The notes: generated by a model not told the origin, from the letters alone. Positions 1 to 7,224 are shown, counted from the stretch's first letter. The stretch: 11,965 nucleotides of DNA from SIG644 sp045613985 (GCA_045613985.1 JAZLCA010000066.1:1-11965); one strand, 5' to 3'. Made by a program: numbers and translations.

Positions 1-500
1 GCATTGAGCTGCACCACCCAGCCCATGCTGAAGGCGTCAGCCAGACAAAGAGGGGCAAAAACGAAGGCCATCCCCCGCCCCACCGGAGCAAGCCGTCCCC
101 GAAAAGCATCTTCCATATAGTACATCGCACCGCCTCGCCCTCCGTCCGCCCCCATACGCCGATGGCGCAGTGCCAGCACCGTCTCGGCATATTTAAGCAG
201 CATGGCAAGCGTTGCACTCACCCACATCCAGAAGATCGCGCCCGCGCCGCCGGCCGCGATGGCAGCCGCGACTCCGACCAGGTTCCCCACCCCGAGCGTC
301 CCCGCCAATGCCATCGATAAGGCGCGCAAGGGAGAGATGCCGCTGCTTTTGTCCTTTTTGAGTACCGTCCCGATCAGGCGTAACGGATGCACAAAAGGAA
401 AGGCTCTCAAACGGAGGATAAAAAACAGCCCCGCCGCCATCAAAAGTAAGGGAACGCCAGCCCCAAGAACGTAAGCATTACAAAATTCGAGAATTTTCAT
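1..500 (-). CDS. Sodium:amino-acid (alanine/glycine) symporter, AGCS family, N-terminal part
   Basis: The gene begins at ATG 500-498 and runs off the left edge, so 166 residues of a family usually about 450-480 long are visible. The AGCS family imports alanine or glycine with Na+ across the cytoplasmic membrane. Visible evidence: a first hydrophobic helix at about residues 10-30, then the family hallmark GTLGVGNLVGVAAAIAAGG at 68-86, followed by GAIFWMWVSA. This Gly/Ala-rich stretch matches the TGNI-AGVA-type signature of AlsT/AgcS proteins. A later GGAMYYMED segment is also typical. The start is supported by GGGGGAGG on the minus strand about 6 nt upstream. It is divergent from groES, with about 60 bp to the groES -35 box. 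I see no strong promoter; a TTGAAG at 554-549 is a weak -35 candidate. Family assignment is firm; the substrate is not determined. Confidence 0.88.
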   Translation of the reverse strand, partial: MKILEFCNAYVLGAGVPLLLMAAGLFFILRLRAFPFVHPLRLIGTVLKKDKSSGISPLRALSMALAGTLGVGNLVGVAAAIAAGGAGAIFWMWVSATLAMLLKYAETVLALRHRRMGADGGRGGAMYYMEDAFRGRLAPVGRGMAFVFAPLCLADAFSMGWVVQLN

Positions 501-562
501 CCATATCCTCCCCCGGAAATTTGATTAAACTGTTAAACTTATCGACATCTTCAAAAAAAGGC

Positions 563-590
563 TTGATTTTTCCTGAAAATGGTATATAAT
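563..590 (+). promoter_or_regulatory. groES-groEL promoter (SigA type)
   Basis: TTGATT at 563-568 and a perfect TATAAT at 585-590 are separated by 16 bp. Transcription should start near 597, giving a groES leader of about 105 nt. Confidence 0.75.
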
Positions 591-601
591 ATAGCGTGAG
601 G

Positions 602-670
602 TTTTTTGCGCACCTGAGGGATGCCGCAAAAATCAAACGAAAAGGTAACGCGGGCAAGCCTTGCTTGCTC
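602..670 (+). promoter_or_regulatory. Inverted repeats in the groES leader
   Basis: Two inverted repeats lie between the predicted transcription start and the groES ribosome site. The first pairs TTTTTGCG (603-610) with CGCAAAAA (625-632) across 14 nt and begins within a few bases of +1, where a repressor operator would sit. The second pairs GGGCAAGC (652-659) with GCTTGCTC (663-670) across CTT, with one G-T pair. TGCGCAC also occurs twice, at 608-614 and 671-677. Neither repeat resembles the CIRCE operator (TTAGCACTC with GAGTGCTAA). The repeats are plain in the sequence; a regulatory role is inference. Confidence 0.4.
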
Positions 671-701
671 TGCGCACGATTATGACAGGAGGGTTATTAA
701 A

Positions 702-986
702 ATGACGATCAAGCCATTGGCAGACAGAGTAGTAGTAAAGGCCGTTGAGGCCGAGGAAAAGACCAAGACCGGTATCATTCTGACCGCTGCCGCACAGGAA
801 AAGCCTCAGATCGCAGAGGTCGTAGCCGTCGGTCCCGGCGGTATGGTTGATGGACACGAGGTCGAGATGGTCGTAACGGTTGGTATGAAGGTCATCACCA
901 GCAAATACTCGGGTACCGAGGTCAAGGCAGACGGCGTGGAATACAACATCGTCCGTCAGAGCGACATTCTCGCCATCGTGGAATAA
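702..986 (+). CDS. groES: Co-chaperonin GroES (Hsp10)
   Basis: A 94-residue protein, the normal GroES length. It forms the heptameric lid on the GroEL barrel and closes the folding chamber in the cytoplasm. Visible features: the N-terminal IKPLADRVVVK strand, the mobile loop at about residues 17-33 with the GroEL-contacting hydrophobic GIIL at 24-27, the VGPGG roof-loop region, and the C-terminal YNIVRQSDILAIVE. The start ATG at 702 is chosen because AGGAGGG (687-693) precedes it by 8 nt. The open frame continues upstream to ATG 621, but that extension has no ribosome site and no GroES homology. It is the first gene of a two-gene operon with groEL, 38 bp apart. Confidence 0.97.
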   Translation: MTIKPLADRVVVKAVEAEEKTKTGIILTAAAQEKPQIAEVVAVGPGGMVDGHEVEMVVTVGMKVITSKYSGTEVKADGVEYNIVRQSDILAIVE

Positions 987-1024
987 GTCGCATCACAATA
1001 TATGTGTAAAGGAGTTTGATTATT

Positions 1025-2659
1025 ATGGCAAAAGATATTCTTTACGGTATCGAAGCGCGCTCGGCTCTGATGCGCGGCGTCGATAAGCTGGCCAACACCG
1101 TCAAGATCACGCTGGGTCCCAAGGGCCGCAACGTCGTGCTTGACAAAAAGTTCGGCTCTCCCCTGGTCACCAACGACGGCGTGACCATCGCCAAGGACAT
1201 TGAGCTGGAGGATGCTGCCGAAAACATGGGCGCACAGCTGGTCAAGGAGGTTGCTACCAAGACCAACGATGCTGCCGGTGACGGTACTACCACCGCAACT
1301 CTGCTCGCGCAGGCACTCGTCCGCGAGGGCATGAAGAACGTAACCGCAGGCGCCAACCCCATGGTGCTTCGCAAGGGCATCAAGAAGGCCGTTGACCGCG
1401 CCGTTGAGTGCCTGATCGCCAACTCCAAGCCCGTCAGCGGCAAGGAGGACATCGCACGCGTCGGTACCATTTCCGCCGGCGACGAGGTCATTGGCGAATT
1501 GATCACAGACGCTATGGAAAAGGTGACCGCCGACGGTGTTATCACGGTCGAGGAGTCCAAGAGCGCCGATACCTATTCCGAGGTCGTCGAGGGTATGCAG
1601 TTTGACCGCGGTTATCTGTCCCCCTACATGGCAACCGACACCGATAAGATGGAGGCCGTCCTTGACGACGCTCTCATTCTGATCACCGACAAGAAGCTGT
1701 CCAACATTCAGGACATTCTGCCCCTCCTCGAGCAGATCGTTCAGGCGGGCAAAAAGCTACTCATCATCGCCGAGGACGTCGAGGGCGAGGCTCTGACCAC
1801 CCTGGTACTCAACAAGCTGCGCGGCACCTTCGTTTGCGTTGCCGTCAAGGCTCCCGGCTTTGGCGATCGCCGCAAGGAAATGCTGCGTGACATCGCCATT
1901 TTGACGGGCGGTGAAGTTATCTCCTCCGAGCTCGGTCTGGAGCTCAAGGACACCACTCTTGGCCAGCTGGGTATGGCTCGTCAGGTCAAGGTCAACAAGG
2001 AAAACACCATCATCGTTGGCGGTGCCGGCGAGTCGGATGAGATCAAGGCGCGCATCGCTCAGATCAAGTCCGCCATCGAGACTACCACCTCCGATTTCGA
2101 CCGCGAAAAGCTGCAGGAGCGTCTGGCTAAGCTGGCCGGCGGCGTTGCCGTCATCAAGGTCGGTGCCGCGACCGAGGCTGAAATGAAGGAAAAGAAGCTG
2201 AGAATCGAGGACGCGCTCAACGCAACCCGCGCGGCCGTCGAGGAAGGTATCGTCGCAGGCGGCGGTACCGCATATCTGAACGTCATGGCTGACGTTGCCG
2301 CGCTGGTCGAGACCACCGAAGGCGACGAGCGCACGGGTATCCGCATCGTGCTTAAGGCACTGGAAGAGCCCGTTCGTCAGATCGCAGCCAACGCCGGCGT
2401 GGACGGCTCCGTCATCGTCGACAAGATCACCACGTCGGGCAAGATCGGCTACGGCTTCGACGCTTACAACGAAGTCTACTGCGACATGATGACCTCGGGT
2501 ATCGTCGATCCCACCAAGGTCACCCGTTCCGCACTGCAGAACGCTGCTTCCATCGCGTCTGTCATTCTGACCACCGAGTCGGTCGTGGCAAACCAGAAGG
2601 AAGAAGCACCTGCCGCAGGCGCTGCCGGCATGGGCGGCGGCATGGGCGGTATGTACTAA
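1025..2659 (+). CDS. groEL: Chaperonin GroEL (Hsp60)
   Basis: A 544-residue full-length chaperonin that refolds proteins inside a tetradecameric double ring using ATP, with GroES as lid. The equatorial ATP site is intact: TLGPKGRNVVLD (29-40), VTNDGVTIAKDIEL (48-61) and GDGTTTATLL (85-94, with D86 equivalent to the E. coli D87). The second equatorial segment carries EDALNATRAAVEEGIVAGGG with the catalytic Asp. The C-terminus has the usual Gly-Met tail, GMGGGMGGMY. The start is ATG 1025, 10 nt after GGAG (1011-1014); a TTG three codons upstream is too close to the ribosome site. Codon use is strongly biased toward C-ending codons, as expected for high expression. It is cotranscribed with groES and followed by a strong terminator. 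Confidence 0.98.
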   Translation: MAKDILYGIEARSALMRGVDKLANTVKITLGPKGRNVVLDKKFGSPLVTNDGVTIAKDIELEDAAENMGAQLVKEVATKTNDAAGDGTTTATLLAQALVREGMKNVTAGANPMVLRKGIKKAVDRAVECLIANSKPVSGKEDIARVGTISAGDEVIGELITDAMEKVTADGVITVEESKSADTYSEVVEGMQFDRGYLSPYMATDTDKMEAVLDDALILITDKKLSNIQDILPLLEQIVQAGKKLLIIAEDVEGEALTTLVLNKLRGTFVCVAVKAPGFGDRRKEMLRDIAILTGGEVISSELGLELKDTTLGQLGMARQVKVNKENTIIVGGAGESDEIKARIAQIKSAIETTTSDFDREKLQERLAKLAGGVAVIKVGAATEAEMKEKKLRIEDALNATRAAVEEGIVAGGGTAYLNVMADVAALVETTEGDERTGIRIVLKALEEPVRQIAANAGVDGSVIVDKITTSGKIGYGFDAYNEVYCDMMTSGIVDPTKVTRSALQNAASIASVILTTESVVANQKEEAPAAGAAGMGGGMGGMY

Positions 2660-2676
2660 TATCACCAAAAAACAGC

Positions 2677-2710
2677 AAAGGGAACGCTCAAACGAGCGTT
2701 CCCTTTTTTA
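2677..2710. terminator. Bidirectional terminator after groEL
   Basis: AAAGGGAACGCTC (2677-2689) pairs perfectly with GAGCGTTCCCTTT (2694-2706) around loop AAAC, followed by a T run to 2709. It ends groESL and can also serve the convergent lipoprotein gene, whose stop is about 45 bp away. Confidence 0.92.
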
Positions 2711-2753
2711 TTGTATTTTATTGTTCGGTAGACGAGACACACGGCGGTGATCG

Positions 2754-3800
2754 TTACTCGCCCCAATATCCTGCTGCTAAAATTTCCCCCGTCTTTTGCC
2801 AGATGGCAACGTGGTAGCTCCCTCCGGGTACAAGCGGAGGCTCAATAAAGTCGACAACCCAAACGTGGTCCTCCGTGTCATAAAAAACGCTGGATAACAC
2901 AAACCCCTGGTAGCGCCCTTGCGCCTGCTCTCTTTCGAGCTGCTCGGTAGCAATCGAAATAGCTGTTTGTGCGTCAGGGACAGCGTTCCCGTCGGAATCC
3001 GGCAATTCGCCCCATGCTTTGCCGCCGTCTGTTCCGTAACCATCATAAATTCCTTCGCTGTAGAAGTAATCTTCTATCGTCGTATCAATGCGGCCGACTG
3101 ACAATTGACCAAACAGCTCACTCGTATCAACCTGATCCGCATCGGGAACATAATAGTAAATTACGGTGTATATCCCGTCTACATGAGCATACCACTCGAT
3201 GAAATCTCCCGTCCCGGAAGGATGGTCGCCTCTCCTCTCGGCAAAAACGGAAATTTCTCCGTCATCGCTGAGTATTGGAGGGGTGAACACGGTTGCATCC
3301 TGCGGCGGCGGAGTGGTCACCGGTTCATCCACATCAGGCTCATCCGAAATCGAGAACATATACGAAAAGCGGGTCCATTCTCCATTTTTCGACTCGGTAG
3401 AGATAATCAAAGATTTCACATATTTTCCGCTATCTATCGTTCTTTCATAGCAATAATTGATCCAAACGATATCTCCGTCAACAATAGGAACGTATGGAAT
3501 GGAATCCACCAAATCCAAAAAATAAGCCAGATTTTCCTTGGTCATTCTATAACCAAAATATTCTTTAAATTCTTCGTCACTGCACGATAGTTTGTGTTTC
3601 ACCTGGTTCAATTCTTCTATCGATCGAACTTCAATTCCCCAAATAGTATCGGGACTGATAAATACTAAATCATTCTCGCCACCAGGTATTTCCCCCGATG
3701 GAGTTCCTTCAACATCCGTTCCTCCATTCGTGTCTCCGTTTTGACAGCCAAATAGCAAAAGAACACCAATAGCCAAAAGAATAGTAATGAATCGTTTCAT
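2754..3800 (-). CDS. Secreted lipoprotein with a possible NTF2-like/PepSY-like C-terminal domain
   Basis: A 348-residue predicted lipoprotein. It starts MKRFITILLAIGVLLLFGCQ, a signal peptide with lipobox LFGC and lipidated C19, followed by a Gly/Asn/Asp-rich linker (20-43). The middle (about 50-165) is acidic and aromatic-rich with no recognised family. A Pro/Thr linker (VTTPPPQ, about 180-187) separates a second region. The last ~75 residues (ending HVAIWQKTGEILAAGYWGE) have the pattern AISIATEQLEREQ, a hydrophobic strand ending WVVDF, then an xxVAIxxxTGEIL strand; this resembles NTF2-fold immunity or PepSY-like domains. Start ATG 3800 has AAAGGAG 5 nt upstream; a longer frame reaching 3860 has no signal-peptide logic. 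It lies convergent to groEL and has its own promoter at 4041-4069 with a leader of about 235 nt. Function unknown. Confidence 0.75.
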   Translation of the reverse strand: MKRFITILLAIGVLLLFGCQNGDTNGGTDVEGTPSGEIPGGENDLVFISPDTIWGIEVRSIEELNQVKHKLSCSDEEFKEYFGYRMTKENLAYFLDLVDSIPYVPIVDGDIVWINYCYERTIDSGKYVKSLIISTESKNGEWTRFSYMFSISDEPDVDEPVTTPPPQDATVFTPPILSDDGEISVFAERRGDHPSGTGDFIEWYAHVDGIYTVIYYYVPDADQVDTSELFGQLSVGRIDTTIEDYFYSEGIYDGYGTDGGKAWGELPDSDGNAVPDAQTAISIATEQLEREQAQGRYQGFVLSSVFYDTEDHVWVVDFIEPPLVPGGSYHVAIWQKTGEILAAGYWGE

Positions 3801-3912
3801 AAAAATCTCCTTTCTCAAAACACATTTTTCATATTTCTTGCGGGACATTTCCGCCTTCACCTATATAGACGTAAAAAATTCGGTTTTCTTCCGTCTTTTA
3901 GAAAATTTTTTC

Positions 3913-3959
3913 AAAAAAATTCAAAAGCGCACACGACTGCCCCATGCAACCGTATGCGC
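3913..3959 (-). terminator. Attenuator-like terminator in the lipoprotein leader
   Basis: On the minus strand GCGCATACG (3959-3951) pairs over 9 bp, with one G-T pair, with CGTGTGCGC (3935-3927) around a 15-nt loop. It is followed by TTTT, GAA and a run of seven T (3919-3913). It lies inside the predicted 5' leader, between promoter and start codon, so it would stop transcription before the gene unless relieved. Confidence 0.55.
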
Positions 3960-3990
3960 CTATTTTCTGCCGTTATTTACTTGAATGGAC

Positions 3991-4023
3991 CCGGCAACGA
4001 CACGCAAACGCAGCGGTTGTCGG
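3991..4023 (-). promoter_or_regulatory. Promoter-proximal hairpin in the lipoprotein leader
   Basis: CCGACAAC (minus strand, 4023-4016) pairs with GTTGCCGG (3998-3991) with one G-T pair, enclosing 17 nt. It starts about 11 nt after the predicted transcription start and precedes the attenuator-like hairpin. It could be the ligand- or protein-sensing part of the leader, but matches no riboswitch I recognise. Confidence 0.4.
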
Positions 4024-4040
4024 AGATTATCTGTGCTTTT

Positions 4041-4069
4041 ATTGTACCACGATACGGAAAATCTGTCAA
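4041..4069 (-). promoter_or_regulatory. Promoter for the lipoprotein gene
   Basis: On the minus strand, a perfect TTGACA (4069-4064) and TACAAT (4046-4041) are 17 bp apart. Predicted start near 4034 gives a leader of about 235 nt. It is back to back with the MutS-like gene promoter, the two -35 boxes being 23 bp apart. Confidence 0.75.
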
Positions 4070-4092
4070 GAAGACAGTAAAAATTTGCGCAG

Positions 4093-4121
4093 TTGACAAA
4101 CGTCAAGAATCGTGATATACT
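4093..4121 (+). promoter_or_regulatory. Promoter for the MutS-like gene
   Basis: A perfect TTGACA (4093-4098) and TATACT (4116-4121) are 17 bp apart. The -35 is part of an inverted repeat, TTGAC / GTCAA around AAAC (4093-4106), a possible operator. Predicted leader is about 35 nt. Confidence 0.82.
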
Positions 4122-4162
4122 GTATAGTTAGAGAACAAAACTACTCACGGGAGGATTTCCCC

Positions 4163-5761
4163 ATGAACTTAAAGGACTTCAGTCTGCTCTACCCCACCGT
4201 GGCGGCACGGCAGGCACACTATGCGGGCAAGGATGCCCCCAACATTCCCATGCTTGTGCTGGACGAGCTGGGGCTTACCCAGATCTTCGATCTGCGCAAC
4301 TGCGATCTGTCCGACTTTTTCACCACCGATCCCGCCGTTATTGCTTACCGCCAGGACACCTTCCGCGACATGATGAACAACCCCGCCATCGCGCGCATGT
4401 TCAACAAGCTCATCCCCGTTTTGACCGATATCATGGAGCTGCGCCGCTTGGAGGCCGACAGTGGAAACACAAGTGACTATTTGTCCAGTCTGACCGAGAT
4501 CGAGCTGTATATTTCCAGTATTGAGATTTTGCACGAGGGGCTGTCGGCCGTCAAGGGCAACGTAGCGGGACAGGCATTTGTGACTCTGTCCGAACGCATC
4601 ACCGAGCTGGCCGAGAGCGACTATTACCGCGACCTGAATGAAAAATTGAGTGAATTGACCGACCGCGTGCGCGAGATCCGCAGCGTGACCATCGGCGTCA
4701 ACCTCGACCCCCAGCTTCGCCCCACCCACGCCGGCGTTTTGTCCATCAATCCGGAGCCCTTCCGCTCGGGAGACGTACTGGAAAAGATCCTGCGCCTCAA
4801 TTTCAAGGACGACGAATACACCTGCATTGCCGATCTGGTTCCCTTTGGCAAAAAGCAGTCCGAAAACCAGAAAATGGCGCTGTCGTTGGCCTTCAACTCG
4901 GCCATCAACGAAGTGTACAAGTCCTCTCTGCGCTCTTGGAAGCGTATCGTTCAGTCTTACGTCCTGGAAAACACCGACTTCCTTTTGGGTCTTTTGCCCG
5001 AATTTGAATTTTTGACCAAGGGCACCGAAATGCTGCACGCTCTGGAGGCCAAGGGCTGTCCTCTTTGCACGCCCGACATTCGTCCTATGCAGGAGCGCGC
5101 ATTTGCGGCTAAGGAGCTGTACAACCCCGAGGTTGCCCTGCGCATTCAAGACGAAATCGTTGCCAACGACGTCATTTTTGACGACAAGGCCATGATCTAC
5201 GTACTGACCGGCCCCAACCGCGGCGGTAAATCGGTCATCACCTGTGCCATCGGTTTGGCTCTCGTTATGATGCAGCTGGGTATGTTCGTGCCCGCCGAGA
5301 GCGCGGTGCTCAGCCCGGCCGATGCCATCTTCACCCATTTCCCGTCAGGTGCCGAGGACACCATCGACAAGGGCCGTTTGGGCGAGGAGTGCGCCCGCCT
5401 TGGCGAGATTTTCGATCAAGTGACGGCTCATTCCCTGGTTCTTTTGGACGAGTCTTTGTCTTCGACCGGCTCATATGAAGCATCGTATATCGCTGCCGAA
5501 GTATTGGCTGGACTTTCTTTGGTCGGTTGCCGTTGTCTGTTCTCGACGCACCTGCACGAGCTGGCCGCCGAGCTTGACAACATCGCCGCGCGGACACACG
5601 GTGCGCCTATCGACACGCTGGTCGCCGGCATTGAGGGCGAGGGCAAGCGCTCCTTCAAGATCATTCGCGCCAAGCCCGACGGCAAGAGTTACGCCCGCGA
5701 CATCGCAAACAGATACGGCTTGACGTATGAGAATATCGTCAAGAAAGTGGAAAGCAAATAA
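4163..5761 (+). CDS. Stand-alone MutS-related ATPase (lacks mismatch-recognition domain)
   Basis: A 532-residue protein, far shorter than MutS (about 850-880) or MutS2 (about 780). The N-terminal ~330 residues look like the MutS core/clamp helical region, including the TDPAVIAYRQDTFRDMM segment typical of MutS domain III. The C-terminal ~190 residues are the MutS ABC-type ATPase: Walker A GPNRGGKS (350-357, K356), signature-like region GRLGEECARLGEIF, Walker B LVLLDES (D429, E430) and the STHLHEL His-loop motif. There is no N-terminal mismatch-binding domain (no F-x-E motif) and no Smr or KOW/helix-turn-helix tail. After Walker B the usual DEIGRGTS is replaced by DESLSSTGS. Start ATG 4163 follows GGGAGG (4149-4154). 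By architecture it should bind DNA structures rather than mismatches, but that is inference. Single-gene transcription unit. Confidence 0.86.
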   Translation: MNLKDFSLLYPTVAARQAHYAGKDAPNIPMLVLDELGLTQIFDLRNCDLSDFFTTDPAVIAYRQDTFRDMMNNPAIARMFNKLIPVLTDIMELRRLEADSGNTSDYLSSLTEIELYISSIEILHEGLSAVKGNVAGQAFVTLSERITELAESDYYRDLNEKLSELTDRVREIRSVTIGVNLDPQLRPTHAGVLSINPEPFRSGDVLEKILRLNFKDDEYTCIADLVPFGKKQSENQKMALSLAFNSAINEVYKSSLRSWKRIVQSYVLENTDFLLGLLPEFEFLTKGTEMLHALEAKGCPLCTPDIRPMQERAFAAKELYNPEVALRIQDEIVANDVIFDDKAMIYVLTGPNRGGKSVITCAIGLALVMMQLGMFVPAESAVLSPADAIFTHFPSGAEDTIDKGRLGEECARLGEIFDQVTAHSLVLLDESLSSTGSYEASYIAAEVLAGLSLVGCRCLFSTHLHELAAELDNIAARTHGAPIDTLVAGIEGEGKRSFKIIRAKPDGKSYARDIANRYGLTYENIVKKVESK

Positions 5762-5771
5762 GAGGATGAAT

Positions 5772-5824
5772 GTGGGGGAACTTCTTTCGAGAAGTTCCCC
5801 CACACCCCTTCAAGAACTTGAAGG
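5772..5824. repeat. Double-hairpin intergenic element after the MutS-like gene
   Basis: GTGGGGGAACTTCT (5772-5785) pairs perfectly with AGAAGTTCCCCCAC (5790-5803) around the very stable TTCG tetraloop. Immediately after, CCTTCAAG (5807-5814) pairs with CTTGAAGG (5817-5824). It starts 11 nt after the stop codon but has no following T run, so it is more likely an RNA-stabilising or dispersed REP-like element than a plain terminator. The 120 bp after it hold only two short hairpins (AGCTT/AAGCT at 5870-5883 and ATGGG/CCCAT at 5885-5900). Confidence 0.7.
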
Positions 5825-5944
5825 AAAATATCAGAGCAATAGGAAAGCACGTACGCTGTTCGATATAATAGCTTCCGCAAGCTCATGGGGCCCTACCCAT
5901 TTCGCTCCACAAAGTTAGATTGGCTCCATCTCACTGCAAATAGC

Positions 5945-5972
5945 AAAAAGCCCTGCACGCGCAGGGCTTTTT
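5945..5972. terminator. Bidirectional terminator between convergent genes
   Basis: AAAAAGCCCTGC (5945-5956) and GCAGGGCTTTTT (5961-5972) form a perfect 12-bp stem around ACGC, with A and T tracts on both sides. It separates the MutS-like gene from the convergent LytTR/LiaF-like operon. Confidence 0.9.
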
Positions 5973-6013
5973 GTTCTCCACGACACACCATCTCGGCGCG
6001 TCGGGGCGTTTTT

Positions 6014-6700
6014 TTATGCTTTTTTGATCACGATACTGCCGAGGTTGTTCTCCCCGACGACGTACAGAAGCTTACCTCCTGCTCGTTCAAGATCGGCGTC
6101 GACCTTGATCGATCCGAGACTGTTTCCAATCGAGGTGGAAATGCACCAATCCGACGGGATGTGAATCACAATAGTACCAAGGTTGTTTTCGACGTTCAAG
6201 GTCGAACCGCCCGTGTAAAGCTCCGTGTTGGTGAAATAGACCACGCACGAACCCAGATTATTTTCAACGGATCGATCAAACGGTTCACTGCAATCCATGT
6301 AATGAACGGCAGAACCCGAAAGTGTGCTTTTTCCGATTTGGTCCTTTACCGTCCAACGAAAGCGGGACGCACGCCCCGAGAACAACAGTCTAAGCCCCCA
6401 GGTAAGCAGGACCGCCACCACGACAAACAGCCACCACGGAGCAATATCGCCCGACGCTATGTTCAAGGCTGTCGCAATCTCATGTTCAAAGATCATCACG
6501 ATACAAATCAGAGGAAGCGGCAGCTCCGTAAAGCGATGGCCGGTACACAGGCGCACCGCCCACGAAAGGCAAAGCAACCCCAACACGATCTGTCCGACAG
6601 AGATATCCGCCGGCAGGCCGAAACCAACACCAAACACGCTCAAAATCATTGCAACGGCCAAAAGAATCATCGTAATGCCCCAAAAAATTCTCATTTTCAT
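6014..6700 (-). CDS. LiaF-like membrane protein
   Basis: A 228-residue membrane protein. The N-terminal half has about four hydrophobic helices (roughly 6-28, 34-52, 60-80, 88-108). The C-terminal half (about 115-228) is a cytosolic or surface beta-rich domain with repeated ENNLG-type turns: SVENNLGS at 144-151, NVENNLGT at 169-176, GNSLGS at 192-197 and GENNLGS at 216-222. This repeat pattern is that of LiaF/YvqF-type C-terminal domains, known from cell-envelope stress modules. It overlaps the LytTR gene by ATGA, and AAAGGAG lies 7 nt upstream of its ATG, so the two are translationally coupled. In LiaFSR systems LiaF restrains a kinase; here the partner is a LytTR protein instead, so a role in sensing or controlling that regulator is inference. 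Confidence 0.78.
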   Translation of the reverse strand: MKMRIFWGITMILLAVAMILSVFGVGFGLPADISVGQIVLGLLCLSWAVRLCTGHRFTELPLPLICIVMIFEHEIATALNIASGDIAPWWLFVVVAVLLTWGLRLLFSGRASRFRWTVKDQIGKSTLSGSAVHYMDCSEPFDRSVENNLGSCVVYFTNTELYTGGSTLNVENNLGTIVIHIPSDWCISTSIGNSLGSIKVDADLERAGGKLLYVVGENNLGSIVIKKA

Positions 6701-7188
6701 GTCAGTTCTCCTTTGTGCGAGCCGGGAAACCGGATCTCGTGAATTTTTTCTCTCAAAATTTTGTAGTACGCCCGCGAGGCGTAAACGGCCTTTTCGGTGC
6801 CGCGAAAGGCGACGAGACTGGCACCCGTCAGATTATGTGCCAGCGATGCGACAGCACTCGCATTGATGATACAGCTTTTGGAGGCCCGCACGAAGCTCGG
6901 GGGCAAAATCGCCTCCAATTCCAACAGGCGGTAGGAAGTGTAAAACATTTTGTCTGCCGTGTGCGCGGCGACTTTACCGTCCGCCGTTTCAAAAAACAAG
7001 ATATCGCGCTTGGGGACGTAATGCTCTGTACCACCCAGCGTAAGGATCATTTCGCTGTCGGCATCCAGCAGCGTTTCCATGGCGCGCTCAAGCAGCTGCA
7101 GCTTTGCATTGCCGGCGTGACAGCGCACGATGATCTCCTGCTCGTCACACTCGTCGATCAGCTCGACCCGCAATTTCATGCGTTTCAT
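6697..7188 (-). CDS. LytTR-domain DNA-binding regulator (no receiver domain)
   Basis: A 163-residue transcription factor. Residues ~50-150 form a LytTR domain: VPKRDILFFETADGKVAAHTA, a YRLLELEAILP helix, then FVRASKSCIINASAV, which matches the family's F-x-R-x-H/S-x-S-x-I-V-N pattern. The N-terminal 45 residues are short and carry no receiver domain, so it is not a classical response regulator. Start: ATG 7188 is 14 nt after AAAGGAGG; an in-frame GTG at 7203 overlaps that ribosome site and is unlikely, and an ATG three codons further in is also possible. It is first in an operand pair with the LiaF-like gene, overlapping by 4 nt. Such orphan LytTR proteins often pair with a membrane protein that controls their activity. 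Confidence 0.88.
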   Translation of the reverse strand: MKRMKLRVELIDECDEQEIIVRCHAGNAKLQLLERAMETLLDADSEMILTLGGTEHYVPKRDILFFETADGKVAAHTADKMFYTSYRLLELEAILPPSFVRASKSCIINASAVASLAHNLTGASLVAFRGTEKAVYASRAYYKILREKIHEIRFPGSHKGELT

Positions 7189-7224
7189 AGTTTCTTGCGC
7201 CACCTCCTTTGTCCGTCTGTATCT

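Noticed and set aside
621..701. N-terminal extension of GroES from ATG 621
   Set aside because: No ribosome site, no homology to GroES, and AGGAGGG sits correctly before ATG 702.
1757..2668. Long minus-strand open frame (about 300 codons) antisense to groEL
   Set aside because: It lies fully inside groEL, and reflects the GC-rich codon bias; the peptide has no recognisable domain.
4169..5338. Long minus-strand open frame (about 390 codons) antisense to the MutS-like gene
   Set aside because: Shadow of a strongly supported gene; no promoter, ribosome site or domain pattern.
5885..6866. Plus-strand open frames across the LiaF-like and LytTR genes
   Set aside because: Antisense to two well-supported overlapping genes; the peptides are rich in Arg/Pro/His and look like shadow translation.
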